A stretch of 21,204 nt of DNA from Symbiodinium natans (taxonomy: Eukaryota > Sar > Dinophyceae > Suessiales > Symbiodiniaceae): contig CAJNDS010001370.1 in the NCBI GenBank assembly GCA_905221605.1, forward strand, positions 1-21,204, written 5' to 3'. Below, piece by piece: positions 9,013 to 17,353 of this stretch. The notes beneath the pieces are model-generated. The model ran no database searches, had not been told where the DNA came from, and saw nothing but the letters and a program-made list of their open reading frames with translations. The position numbers and the translations under genes are program-made. Within the stretch, counting starts at the first letter, position 1; every line of letters begins with the position of its first letter.

Positions 9013-10986
9013 ATGCAAGAAGGAGATCCTGCTGGAGCAGGAGCTCAAGAGCATGGAGGAGACACTCCAAGCGATACTCCAATGGCTAGGCCAGCTGGAG
9101 GAGGATTGCCCCCAGGTCTCGGGGGAGCATCGTTTCAAGAAGTGATGGGAAGTTTGGCCGCAGCAGCCAATGCTTTGGCTGGAGCTGCAGGATCTGCAGG
9201 ATCAGGCCAGAGGAGTTATGACTCAGCGGCAAAGCTGGTAAAGAGTCCAGAAGTGTTTGCTCCAAAGAATTTAGAGGAAGAAGTTTCACAATGGCCAGAC
9301 TGGAGTTTTAGCTTCAGGGTGTTTGTAGGATTTGTAGATCCTAAGTATGCCGAAGAGTTGGTTAGGGTAGAGTCAGGACCGTTGAATCCGGCTCTGTATT
9401 CGCAAGAAGAGAAAGAGAGGAGCATCAAGCTCTATGCGATTTTGGCTTCATATCTGAGGAATCGTCCTCTGAAGTTGTTGAAGTCCGAAGGAAGTCAGGA
9501 TGGCTACAGTGTGTGGAAGAAGTTGTTTCAGGAGTTGGAGCCGTCGAGCAGAACAAGAGGACTGGCAATGGCTCAGGCCCTCGTTAGTTTCCCAGCGATG
9601 ACCAAGGGAACTTCCATCCTGGACTACCTGCTCACCTACGAGAAGCTGGTGGGTGAATACGAGAAAGTTTCAGGAGCGAGGTATGATGAGAACCTCAAGA
9701 TCGGCACGGTGCTGAAAGGATTGCCGAATGAGTTGAGAAAGCATATTCTGGTTGGACTTAGTCCTACTACGAGTTACACGGACATCCGAAGGAAGTTGCT
9801 CGAGTACGAGAGGAGCACGCAGTCTTGGAATGCAGAGAACATCTTGCAGTCCTTCAGCATGGAAGGACCAACAAAGCATACGCCGTACAACGGACCTCAA
9901 GCGATGGAAGTGGATCGAGTGAAAGGAGGTTACAAAGGAGACAAAGGGAAGTATGGAAAGGAAAGGAACAAAGGAAAAGGTAAAGGAGAGAAAGGAGGAA
10001 AGTCCTTTGGAAAAGGAAGATTTACCAACAAAGGAAAAGGAAAAGGAAAATGGGATACTGGCAAAGAGTCCAAAGGAAAAGGAAAAGACAGAAACAAGGG
10101 AGTTCGCTCGGTGGAAGGTGGCTACGGGCCAACGAAGTTCCAAGGAAGTTGCTACATTTGTGGCAAGCCAGGACATCGAGCCACGGATTGTTGGCAGAAA
10201 GGAGATAAAGGTAAAGGAGGAAAAGGAAAGGTGAGATACGTGGAAGAAGAAGAGACTCAAGGTCAAGGTGACCGAAGCTCTGGGAGCAATGCGAGAGCGA
10301 ACAACGACGAGAGTGGACAAGTGAGAGTCATCACCGCCTCTGCTGCGAAAATGGTTCGAAGAGTTGAAGAGGTGGAAGACCAGGATGAGGAGCTTGACTT
10401 GAATGAAGTGAGCTGGAGAATGAATGAGTTGGAAGTGAGGAGACTCGAAGAGTTCGATCTCACCCTGGGAGATGAAGAGAGCGATGAAGGTGAGATAGAC
10501 CCTCACGATGAGTTGATGGAGTGGTACGATTCGAAGCAAACAGGCGAAGAAGTTGGCGAAGTGAGAACGCTACAAGATGAGAAGACTGTGAAGAACGTTT
10601 GCAAAGAGGTTGAGTCGTGCGAAGTTGTGCTTGACAGCGGTGCGGACTGTCATGTGTTGCCTATGGATTGGGCAGAAGAGGTCGGAGAACCTTCGACTTT
10701 CGAGTACCGACTGAAAGATGCACAGGGAAGAGTTATTCCAACACTGCCTGTGAGGCAGCAAGTGAAGTTCGTTTTCTGGAAAGAGTCAGGAAAGAAGTTG
10801 GTTATCACAGACACTGCAGTTTGTGGCAACGTTACCCAACCACTGTTCTCGATTGTGGAAGCTTGGTTGGGGAACTGTAAGCGAAGATGGAAAGTTGTGG
10901 CTGAAGAAAGGAACTGTTCGAGTTCCATTGCACTTCAAGAGAAATTCTTCAATGGCGATAATGAGTATCAGTCGTGTTGTGACTGA
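9013..10986 (+). CDS. copia gag and protease (first part of polyprotein)
   Basis: Capsid and aspartic protease of the retrotransposon. The ATG at 9013 is chosen because it is the first ATG of the frame after the leader. Residues ~1-70 are Ala/Gly-rich. Residues ~75-290 form the capsid-like domain, with the YSVWKKLFQELEP and VLKGLPNELRKHIL segments typical of copia gag. Residues ~304-372 are a Lys/Gly-rich basic tract. A CCHC zinc knuckle CYICGKPGHRATDC lies at residues 380-393, followed by an acidic stretch. The protease active site is LDSGADCHVLP with Asp541. The frame runs 125 codons past it and ends inside the region where protease homology moves into the +1 frame. The last ~40 residues of this ORF are therefore probably out-of-frame translation. 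It would be expressed from the LTR promoter as part of one polyprotein. Confidence 0.9.
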   Translation: MQEGDPAGAGAQEHGGDTPSDTPMARPAGGGLPPGLGGASFQEVMGSLAAAANALAGAAGSAGSGQRSYDSAAKLVKSPEVFAPKNLEEEVSQWPDWSFSFRVFVGFVDPKYAEELVRVESGPLNPALYSQEEKERSIKLYAILASYLRNRPLKLLKSEGSQDGYSVWKKLFQELEPSSRTRGLAMAQALVSFPAMTKGTSILDYLLTYEKLVGEYEKVSGARYDENLKIGTVLKGLPNELRKHILVGLSPTTSYTDIRRKLLEYERSTQSWNAENILQSFSMEGPTKHTPYNGPQAMEVDRVKGGYKGDKGKYGKERNKGKGKGEKGGKSFGKGRFTNKGKGKGKWDTGKESKGKGKDRNKGVRSVEGGYGPTKFQGSCYICGKPGHRATDCWQKGDKGKGGKGKVRYVEEEETQGQGDRSSGSNARANNDESGQVRVITASAAKMVRRVEEVEDQDEELDLNEVSWRMNELEVRRLEEFDLTLGDEESDEGEIDPHDELMEWYDSKQTGEEVGEVRTLQDEKTVKNVCKEVESCEVVLDSGADCHVLPMDWAEEVGEPSTFEYRLKDAQGRVIPTLPVRQQVKFVFWKESGKKLVITDTAVCGNVTQPLFSIVEAWLGNCKRRWKVVAEERNCSSSIALQEKFFNGDNEYQSCCD

Positions 10987-13678
10987 AGAGATGAAGGTGC
11001 AACCTGTAAGGCTGGAAGAGAATCTTAAGAGAGAGCTCCAGCACAATGAGATTGGGGATTCCTGGTTCGTGCTGGAAGATGGAACTCCGGCGCGGTTTGA
11101 CTGGGATGTGACAAGAACATTCGACCCCACCGGTCATTTCCCGAACCACATGTATGAAGGAGAAGGAAGCGAAGGTGACTATTTCCCGTATCGAACAACC
11201 CTCTTGGGGAAGCTTGAAAGAAAAGGAGGCGCAGTTTCTCCACTGAACGAGGTAGACTGGAATTCTCTGGAGTTCTTTGAGTGCTCGGAGGAGTGGAAGG
11301 ATAGAGAGAACGTATCTCTTGGAAGAGCCCCAAACGAGAGGTTTGAAGTGATGATCACCTTGCTGGAGAGAGAGATCAAAGAGCCCAATGCTTATGGAAG
11401 CTTTGAAGGACTGAAAGAGAGAGAAAAAGAGTTTGGAGGAGAAAATCAGCCCATGGAAACAGGAGAGACAACCGAAGCGTTGGTTCCGAGACAAGAGGAA
11501 AAGAAAGAGCATCGAAGCAAAGGCATTCCGGTACTCCCGGAAGACGAGACAGAAGTAATGCTTATTGGACCTTTGAGGATCACCCCGACAAGCGAACTGA
11601 AGGAGATGAAGGAAGCTTGCAAGTACTTGTATTTGTCAAAGAACGGCTCGAAAGGAGTCCTGTGGCAGAGACTAAAGAAAGAGGTTGCGACGAACAAGCT
11701 GAAGGCGACAGTGCAAATCTCAGAGGACATCAGAAAAGAGTTTGAAAGAGATCCTATCCCAGAAGCACTACCTGCGCTCCCGAGCCAGGAAGAGATCGAG
11801 AAGCATGAGTTGACGCACCTGCCTCGGGCATCATGGTGTGAAGCCTGTCAGGCAGCAAAGAGTCGGGAGGACAACTTTGACGAAAGTACGGAGAAGCCTC
11901 ATCGACCAGTGTTTAGTTTGGACTTTATGTTCACAGGAACCCAAGGAGAAGAAGGAGAAAAAGATCCATTAGCAATTCAGCTGGTGGGAGTTGATTCTGA
12001 AACGAAGTTTCTTTTGGCCGTCGCGGTGCCAACAAAAGGAGGAGATGCCGTTATCAACCACGCAGTGGCGGAAGTCACACGAGTTCTTGCACTGTTGGGA
12101 TACAGTGACGTCGTGCTGAGAACAGACACAGAGCCTGCAATGCTTGCCATTCGGAAAGGAGTTCAAGCCGTGCGAGCAAGGCATGACTTGAAGACGGAGC
12201 TGCAAGATAGCGCTCCAGGCGAGCACCAAGGACTGACCGTTGAGCGGTATATCCAGACAGTGAGGAAATTGGCGAAGACTTTACTCGCGACCGTAGAGCA
12301 AAGAAGTGGAACAAAGATTGGTTCCGATGTCCCACTGTATAGTTGGGCGTTTAGACATGCGGCATGGCTGCAAAATCGGTATCACGTGGGAAGAGATGGA
12401 CGAACAGCCTTTGAGGCAACTGTGGACAGAACGTACAAAGGGAAGCTTGCACCCTTTGGATCAGCGATCATTGCTAAAGCGTTGCCGAAAGCCCAAGAGA
12501 AGGGAGAACCATGGGAAAAAGGAGTGTTCCTTGGAAAGGACTACGCGAGCAACCTCAACTTAGTCGGAACAAGTCGAGGAGTGATCAAAGCAAGAACAAT
12601 GAGAAGATGTGCAGATGCATATCAGCCCGAGCTATTGCAGATAGCTGTGGGAGCCCCGTGGGATCATCAGCTCAAAACACTGAGACAAAGGAAGAGAAGG
12701 GTTTTGCCCTTAGAGGAACCTGAGCTTCCCCCGCTAGAAGCCCCAAGAGAAGGGAAGGAGAAAGAAAGTGAAGCGAGGCCGCAGTCAAGTTCAGGCGGAA
12801 AACAGAGTTCAAAGAGTTCCTCGAGTAACAGCCCTCCAGGGTCAGATCCAATGTCTGAAGGAGGAATTGGAAGTGCAGGTGAAGAAAGTGACGAAGACCC
12901 CGGAGAAGTGAAAGGAAAGAGAAAAGCTGAAGAGGAGCTGTTCCCAGATGAGACCTCACTGGAAACATTGAGACAAGAAGCAATGAAAAGAGACACAAGA
13001 GAAGCGTTGGAGGATGCAGAAGAGTCGCCAAAGAAAGGTCCGAAGCTGGACGAAGGCACAGGAGAAGTGGAAGAAAGGAGCGGAAAAGCGCCGAAGGTTG
13101 GAGAGGCAAGCGGAAGTTCCTCAAGGGTGAGTGCAGAAGTGGTTCACTACCACATTAGAAGATTTGAAAAGAGTGAAGAGCCTGAGGAACACGGAGATGA
13201 GCTCCTTGATCTGGAAGAGACAAAGATGTTCCTTGAAGAGACAAAAGAGTGGCAAGAAAAATGGAGTGAGAAGACCGAGGAGTCAAGCGAAGACTTACGA
13301 GTGACATGGTCCCATGAGTATGACGATGGGCCACCAAAGCTCGACAGAGAGGACTTGGAAAAGGTCGATGCGAAATCCGAAAGAACTGAGATAGAGAGAC
13401 TCTTGGAAATGAAAGTGCTCACAGAAGCTGTGCTTGATGAAAAAGGAGAGCCAGTGCCCACGCCAGAAGGTAAAGCGCCAAAGCAGTTGAGCACGAAGTA
13501 CGTTCTAGACTGGAGACACAGGCAAGGCCAGTGGAAAAGACGTGCAAGGTTGGTTGCACGAGAATACCGTTGGTTGACGGATTATGACCTCACAGCCCTG
13601 TACTCCCCGACGAGCATAAGCTCAAGCATTAAAAATTGCTTTCTGCACTTTGTGCAAGTTCACCAGGCTATGAGATGA
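10823..13678 (+). CDS. copia integrase and start of reverse transcriptase (middle part of polyprotein)
   Basis: This frame overlaps the gag frame by 164 bases and is +1 to it. It starts with GTG, not a credible initiator, so it is probably reached only by frameshift or is split by a mutation. The first part (GWGTVSEDGKLWL) continues the protease-integrase linker. The integrase zinc-binding motif H-x3-H...C-x2-C lies at 11804-11848 (HELTH...CEAC). The catalytic residues look like Asp at 11921 (SLDFMF), Asp at 12125 (RTDTEP) and Glu at 12242 (LTVER), with 38 residues between the last two. GVFLGKDYASN follows, resembling the post-integrase segment. Next comes a long Glu/Ser/Lys-rich linker. The fingers of the reverse transcriptase start near 13390 and reach RARLVAREY. 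The frame stops at 13678, in the middle of the RT domain. Confidence 0.88.
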   Translation: MATLPNHCSRLWKLGWGTVSEDGKLWLKKGTVRVPLHFKRNSSMAIMSISRVVTEEMKVQPVRLEENLKRELQHNEIGDSWFVLEDGTPARFDWDVTRTFDPTGHFPNHMYEGEGSEGDYFPYRTTLLGKLERKGGAVSPLNEVDWNSLEFFECSEEWKDRENVSLGRAPNERFEVMITLLEREIKEPNAYGSFEGLKEREKEFGGENQPMETGETTEALVPRQEEKKEHRSKGIPVLPEDETEVMLIGPLRITPTSELKEMKEACKYLYLSKNGSKGVLWQRLKKEVATNKLKATVQISEDIRKEFERDPIPEALPALPSQEEIEKHELTHLPRASWCEACQAAKSREDNFDESTEKPHRPVFSLDFMFTGTQGEEGEKDPLAIQLVGVDSETKFLLAVAVPTKGGDAVINHAVAEVTRVLALLGYSDVVLRTDTEPAMLAIRKGVQAVRARHDLKTELQDSAPGEHQGLTVERYIQTVRKLAKTLLATVEQRSGTKIGSDVPLYSWAFRHAAWLQNRYHVGRDGRTAFEATVDRTYKGKLAPFGSAIIAKALPKAQEKGEPWEKGVFLGKDYASNLNLVGTSRGVIKARTMRRCADAYQPELLQIAVGAPWDHQLKTLRQRKRRVLPLEEPELPPLEAPREGKEKESEARPQSSSGGKQSSKSSSSNSPPGSDPMSEGGIGSAGEESDEDPGEVKGKRKAEEELFPDETSLETLRQEAMKRDTREALEDAEESPKKGPKLDEGTGEVEERSGKAPKVGEASGSSSRVSAEVVHYHIRRFEKSEEPEEHGDELLDLEETKMFLEETKEWQEKWSEKTEESSEDLRVTWSHEYDDGPPKLDREDLEKVDAKSERTEIERLLEMKVLTEAVLDEKGEPVPTPEGKAPKQLSTKYVLDWRHRQGQWKRRARLVAREYRWLTDYDLTALYSPTSISSSIKNCFLHFVQVHQAMR

Positions 13679-16600
13679 TCTCGATTGACATATCTGACGC
13701 GTATCTTCAGGTACCCCAGAAGGAGTACACAGTGGTTAGCCTGGGAGGAAAATGGTACAAGCTGGAGTTTACCTTACCCGGTCAGCGAACCGGAAGCAGT
13801 GACTGGTTCGAGCATCTGAGGAAGATCTTGGAAGAAGAGAAAATGACTTCGGATATCGGGTTACCCAGTTTCTTCTACAAGTTACCGAGCGGAAGTGAAG
13901 GAGGAACTTTGATGAGCGCACATGTGGATGATCTGGAAGTGTTCGGAAAGCCCGAAGAGAACAATGCAGTGGTTTCACTGCTGCTGAAACACAAGTTGAA
14001 AATCAAGCTGGAAGGACCAGTAAAAGTTGGAGAAGGCAAGTGTACCTTCTTGAAGCGAACTTTCCTCGGGATACCCGGAGGAATTGAGATCCGGATGGAC
14101 GGAAAGTATCTGGAGAGATTGGAAGAGCTTTTAGGGCTCGGAAAAGCACATCCAAAGAAACTTCCGTTTCCAACAGACTATGGGAGATCGATGAAAGATG
14201 AGACCCCGCTGAACGCGGAAGAGCACCATCTGTATAGGTCTTGTGTGGGGATCCTGTTGTACATGACCCCCGAGCGACCCGACCTAGGGTTTGCGACGAA
14301 GTGGCTGTCTGGAAAGTTGGCGACACCGACAAGAGGTGACCTCGCAGTGTTGAGGCATGTGGCAAAGTATGTGAAAGCTACGTCACACTATGTGATCGAA
14401 CACATGGAATCGCACCCTGGGAAGAGTTTCCTGGAGAGAAATGAAATCGAAGAAGAAAGGCGTTTCGACGAGAAAAGCGGAGACGTGTTTACCGCGAAGA
14501 GTTTGATCGAGGTTGTGACCGACGCCGATTGGGCGACTGATAGAGAGACGCGACAATCAACGAGTTGTGCATTGATCTTTGTGAATGGAAATTTGGTCCA
14601 TTTTCATGCAAGAAAGCAAAAGGCGACAGCCTTGAGCAGCTGCGAAAGCGAATTGGTTGCAGCCGTTGGAGGTTTGAGTGAAGGAGTTTTTCTCCAGAAT
14701 TTGCTGGAAAGAGTTCTGAAGATCAAGCCGGAAATGAGGATCCACATGGATTCGAGTAGCGCCCGAGCAATCCTCATGAAGAAAGGATTTGGAAGAACGA
14801 GGCACGTTGATGCCGGATTGTTGTGGGTTCAACAACTCACCGGACGAGGCCTGAAAGTGAAAGCAATCAAAGGAACCGAAAACCCCTCGGACGTAGGAAC
14901 AAAGGCGTTGACAAGAAGTTTGGTTGTGAAGTGTTTAGAAAAAATGGGCGTGAGAACAGGAGAAGAAAGCAGGGAGCCCAAAGGAGCCTCGGAGTTCAAG
15001 ATCCCGAAGAAGTACCTGAGGAGAATCGTGATGATGTTAATGGTTCAAGGAAGTGAAGGGTTGAAAAGTGAAAAGAAAGAGTTGAGTTTTGGATTTTACA
15101 TGTTCACGGGAATCATGGTCATGATGTTGCTTTTCATGGTTTGTAGTCCGGTGCTTGGAGAGTACGCTAGAGAGAAGTTGTGCGTGTCCGCAGCCGTTTT
15201 CAGCTCAAGCAAAAGAGAAGGCCAGGTGGAAAAGAAAAAGAGAGAAAAAGAAAAGATGGAGGCCCAGCCAAGCGCTTTAGAAGCGACCGAAGAGGCGGCA
15301 GTGAAAGCTCACGAGGCAGCCCTCAAGGAGATGATTATGAACGCAAGATCCCTTGAGGCAGTTGAGCTTTTGAACAAAGCTTTAAAGCTCTGCCGCTCGG
15401 GGCCAAGAGAGAACCTGGTGTTGCTTGGGGAAAAGGTGAAAGAGTTGGATGAGAAGTATGGAGTTAAAGAGAAACCTGGAAGCAGCGCTGGAAGCGAGGA
15501 GAAAGAAGTCGAAAAGAGAAAGGTCGAGCTGCTAGAGCTCCAGGAAGCAGCAAAGAAAAGAAGGAAAGGGATCTTCGACAAGAAAGAAGAGAAGCAGCCA
15601 GAAGAGAAAGAGAGTCTGGAAGAAGAGTCCGACGAGGAGTCCCAAGAGAAAAGCGAAGAGAAGCAGCCAAAAGAGAAAGAGAAAAAGGAAGAAGAGTCCG
15701 ACGAGGAGTCCCAAGAGAGGAAAGATGGAGGTGAAAAAGAAGAGACCTCGAGCGAGGAGGAAGATGTACAAGAGATTCTCAAGGAGACAGCGAAGAAAGA
15801 GGTGCTCGAAGAAGAGAAAAATGTGAAAGAGCTCTTGGGGAAAATGACGGAGAAAAAGGAGAAGCTGGATGAGGCCCGAAGAGCGTTTGCCTCGACCTCG
15901 GAAAGGTACGAGGAGGCGAAGGTGTACCGAGCGGTCAAGGTACGAGAAAAAGAGAATTTGTCCGAGCTGTGGGACAAGTTGGAGGATGAGTTGGAAAAGA
16001 GCAAGAAGGATTGTGAAGCGATCGAAGCCCAAGCTGATGAGATTTTGGAGCATGAAGAAGAGTTGGAAAAGGAGATGGATGAGTTGAGGCCAAAGCTGGC
16101 CGAAGCGTTGCGAGAGCTGGGTGAAAAGAGAAAAGAGCTTCGAAAGTACGAGAAGGAAGAAAGGCCGCCGCTTTTGAACCCAAAGGTGGACGTCGCAATC
16201 AAGGAAGAGCTCATGGATTTGCGATTGGGAAAGCAGAAGGTGGAAATTGAGCTTCAGGAAGTTCAAGAGCAAAACGAGAAGCTCAAGAAGAAAAAGGAAG
16301 AGAACGAGAAAGAGATGGAAGCGATGAAAGGAGAATTGGAGATGCTCCGAAAGAGGAAACGTGAAAGCGTTGGATCCATGGATGAAGAGAAAGCGAAGAG
16401 CATGAAAGAGGAGAATAAGACCTTGAAGAAGAGCATCAAAGGTTTGTCGGAGACCAACAAGAAGTTGGAAAGTGACTTCCAGAAGTTGAAAAGCGAGAAA
16501 GGACAGGAGAATCTGGAAGGGAAGTTCGTTTTGAACATCGAAGAAGAGACCGACGAGGAGGAAGACAAAAAGAAGAAGCTTTGCATTCTGTGTTCCCGAC

Positions 16601-16860
16601 ACGGCCACAGCTACATGATGTGTTGGGACGCAGGGTATTCCTACGACAAGAATGGGAAATACACCCCGTGGTTGAATGTGAAGAACGAGGATGGAACGGA
16701 GAGAACAAAGGCCCAGTTCAGGAAGTACTTTCGTGAAAATGAGAAGGAGATTAGGGCCGAGTACGCAAAGTTGCTAGACGAGAACAAGAAGAAGTTCCGA
16801 AAAGGAGATGGAAAAGGAAAAGGGAAGAAGCCCAAAGAGGAAGGTGAAAAGAAGAAGTGA
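13636..16860 (+). CDS. copia reverse transcriptase, RNase H and long C-terminal extension
   Basis: The frame is -1 relative to the integrase frame and begins at TTG, so it is a continuation and not a separate gene. RT motif A is SIDISDAYLQ (catalytic Asp at 13687). The YVDD box is HVDD at 13921-13932. RNase H shows VVTDADWATD (~14510), SSCESELVAA (~14637), IHMDSSSARA (~14742) and RHVDAGLLWVQ (~14800). After RNase H most copia polyproteins stop. This one goes on for about 600 residues. There is a hydrophobic segment at residues ~486-508 (FTGIMVMMLLFMVC), a very long Lys/Glu-rich coiled coil with an internal 23-residue repeat, and a CCHC zinc knuckle at residues 983-996 (CILCSRHGHSYMMC). It ends in a basic KGKGKGKK tail resembling the gag basic tract. 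Confidence 0.9.
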   Translation: MLSALCASSPGYEMISIDISDAYLQVPQKEYTVVSLGGKWYKLEFTLPGQRTGSSDWFEHLRKILEEEKMTSDIGLPSFFYKLPSGSEGGTLMSAHVDDLEVFGKPEENNAVVSLLLKHKLKIKLEGPVKVGEGKCTFLKRTFLGIPGGIEIRMDGKYLERLEELLGLGKAHPKKLPFPTDYGRSMKDETPLNAEEHHLYRSCVGILLYMTPERPDLGFATKWLSGKLATPTRGDLAVLRHVAKYVKATSHYVIEHMESHPGKSFLERNEIEEERRFDEKSGDVFTAKSLIEVVTDADWATDRETRQSTSCALIFVNGNLVHFHARKQKATALSSCESELVAAVGGLSEGVFLQNLLERVLKIKPEMRIHMDSSSARAILMKKGFGRTRHVDAGLLWVQQLTGRGLKVKAIKGTENPSDVGTKALTRSLVVKCLEKMGVRTGEESREPKGASEFKIPKKYLRRIVMMLMVQGSEGLKSEKKELSFGFYMFTGIMVMMLLFMVCSPVLGEYAREKLCVSAAVFSSSKREGQVEKKKREKEKMEAQPSALEATEEAAVKAHEAALKEMIMNARSLEAVELLNKALKLCRSGPRENLVLLGEKVKELDEKYGVKEKPGSSAGSEEKEVEKRKVELLELQEAAKKRRKGIFDKKEEKQPEEKESLEEESDEESQEKSEEKQPKEKEKKEEESDEESQERKDGGEKEETSSEEEDVQEILKETAKKEVLEEEKNVKELLGKMTEKKEKLDEARRAFASTSERYEEAKVYRAVKVREKENLSELWDKLEDELEKSKKDCEAIEAQADEILEHEEELEKEMDELRPKLAEALRELGEKRKELRKYEKEERPPLLNPKVDVAIKEELMDLRLGKQKVEIELQEVQEQNEKLKKKKEENEKEMEAMKGELEMLRKRKRESVGSMDEEKAKSMKEENKTLKKSIKGLSETNKKLESDFQKLKSEKGQENLEGKFVLNIEEETDEEEDKKKKLCILCSRHGHSYMMCWDAGYSYDKNGKYTPWLNVKNEDGTERTKAQFRKYFRENEKEIRAEYAKLLDENKKKFRKGDGKGKGKKPKEEGEKKK
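15000..16860 (+). other. C-terminal extension in env position: membrane segment, coiled coil, zinc knuckle
   Basis: This part of the RT-RNase H frame has no counterpart in a minimal copia element. A single hydrophobic stretch (15091-15159) could span a membrane or act as a signal anchor. About 450 residues of charged heptad-like sequence follow, then a gag-type CCHC knuckle and a basic tail. The position and the mix of membrane segment plus coiled coil recall the env-like regions of plant Sireviruses. The zinc knuckle suggests instead a nucleic-acid-binding or particle role. Function is unknown. Confidence 0.7.
15586..15720 (+). repeat. 69-bp tandem duplication inside the coiled coil
   Basis: The block starting GAAGAGAAGCAGCCA at 15586 recurs at 15655, in frame. 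It encodes two copies of a 23-residue module ending ESDEESQE. Differences are confined mostly to the middle, so this is a recent in-frame duplication. Confidence 0.8.
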
Positions 16861-17150
16861 CGCCCTGAGGGGGCTTGGAAGAGAAAGATGTCCGAAATGA
16901 CAATAAACTAAAGGTGCAGGATCGCACCTATGGACGAAGTCTTGAAAAAGCCGTCTGTGTATGTGTTTGAAGAGAAGTGAGAGAGGCTACCAGTAGCAGC
17001 GTAGTTTCTTCGTTTCACGTTTCACACCAACAAAAGAAGTGTGCACCACGATGTATTTAAAGGAAAAGGATGACCGAAGTGAGGGATGAGGAGTTTGCAT
17101 CCGAGTGAACTTAATTGCGATGAGAAGTGTGAGGCAATGAAGTGTAACTC
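16861..17150 (+). other. 3' untranslated region of the copia element
   Basis: No open frame of note. A small GCCC/GGGC hairpin follows the stop codon (16862-16874). AATAAA occurs near 16900, but this signal is not generally used by dinoflagellates, so I attach no weight to it. Confidence 0.5.
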
Positions 17151-17160
17151 GGAGAGGGGG
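17151..17160 (+). other. Polypurine tract
   Basis: GGAGAGGGGG directly precedes the 3' LTR. It is the expected primer site for plus-strand synthesis. Its position fixes the LTR start at 17161. Confidence 0.85.
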
Positions 17161-17329
17161 TAACAAACTTTTCGGTTAGCCATGTGCCCCCCCTGTAGAA
17201 GTATTTTTCCTTGTCGTTTCACTGCTGCCAACAAGGCTCAAGGGACTGCTGAACAGACCGAGTCCCAGCAAAAAGTGCCCGCTAGTGGTTTCAAGTTCAA
17301 GGGTCTGGAACGAACCCTAAATCGTTTTA
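17161..17329 (+). repeat. 3' LTR (169 bp)
   Basis: Identical by eye to the 5' LTR at 8668-8836. Any promoter activity in it would point directly at the LINE ORF1, whose ATG is 24 bases beyond its end. Confidence 0.95.
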
Positions 17330-17334
17330 GACTG
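17330..17334 (+). other. Target site duplication, right copy (GACTG)
   Basis: Matches 8663-8667. Deleting the element and one GACTG copy restores a continuous sequence from the hairpin cluster to the LINE ORF1 leader. Confidence 0.9.
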
Positions 17335-17353
17335 GCATCAGGCTGCAGCAGTC

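Larger units (their letters stand above)
8668..17329 (+). mobile_element. Ty1/copia-type LTR retrotransposon, 8,662 bp
   Basis: The order is LTR, primer-binding site, gag, protease, integrase, reverse transcriptase, RNase H, long C-terminal extension, polypurine tract, LTR. Integrase before reverse transcriptase defines the copia order. The LTRs are identical by eye and the target duplication is perfect, so insertion is recent. The element's ends are TA...TA and not the common TG...CA. Coding capacity is almost intact: three long open frames cover the polyprotein and are joined by two opposite one-base frame changes, near 10850-10870 and at 13631-13635. It sits just upstream of a LINE ORF1, in the same orientation. 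I did not find the array's hairpin families in it. Confidence 0.95.

Noticed and set aside
15309-16608. Long minus-strand open frames opposite the copia coiled coil (301 and 358 codons)
   Set aside because: They are low-complexity Ser/Phe/Leu shadows of the GAA/AAG-rich sense strand, which has clear domain homology.
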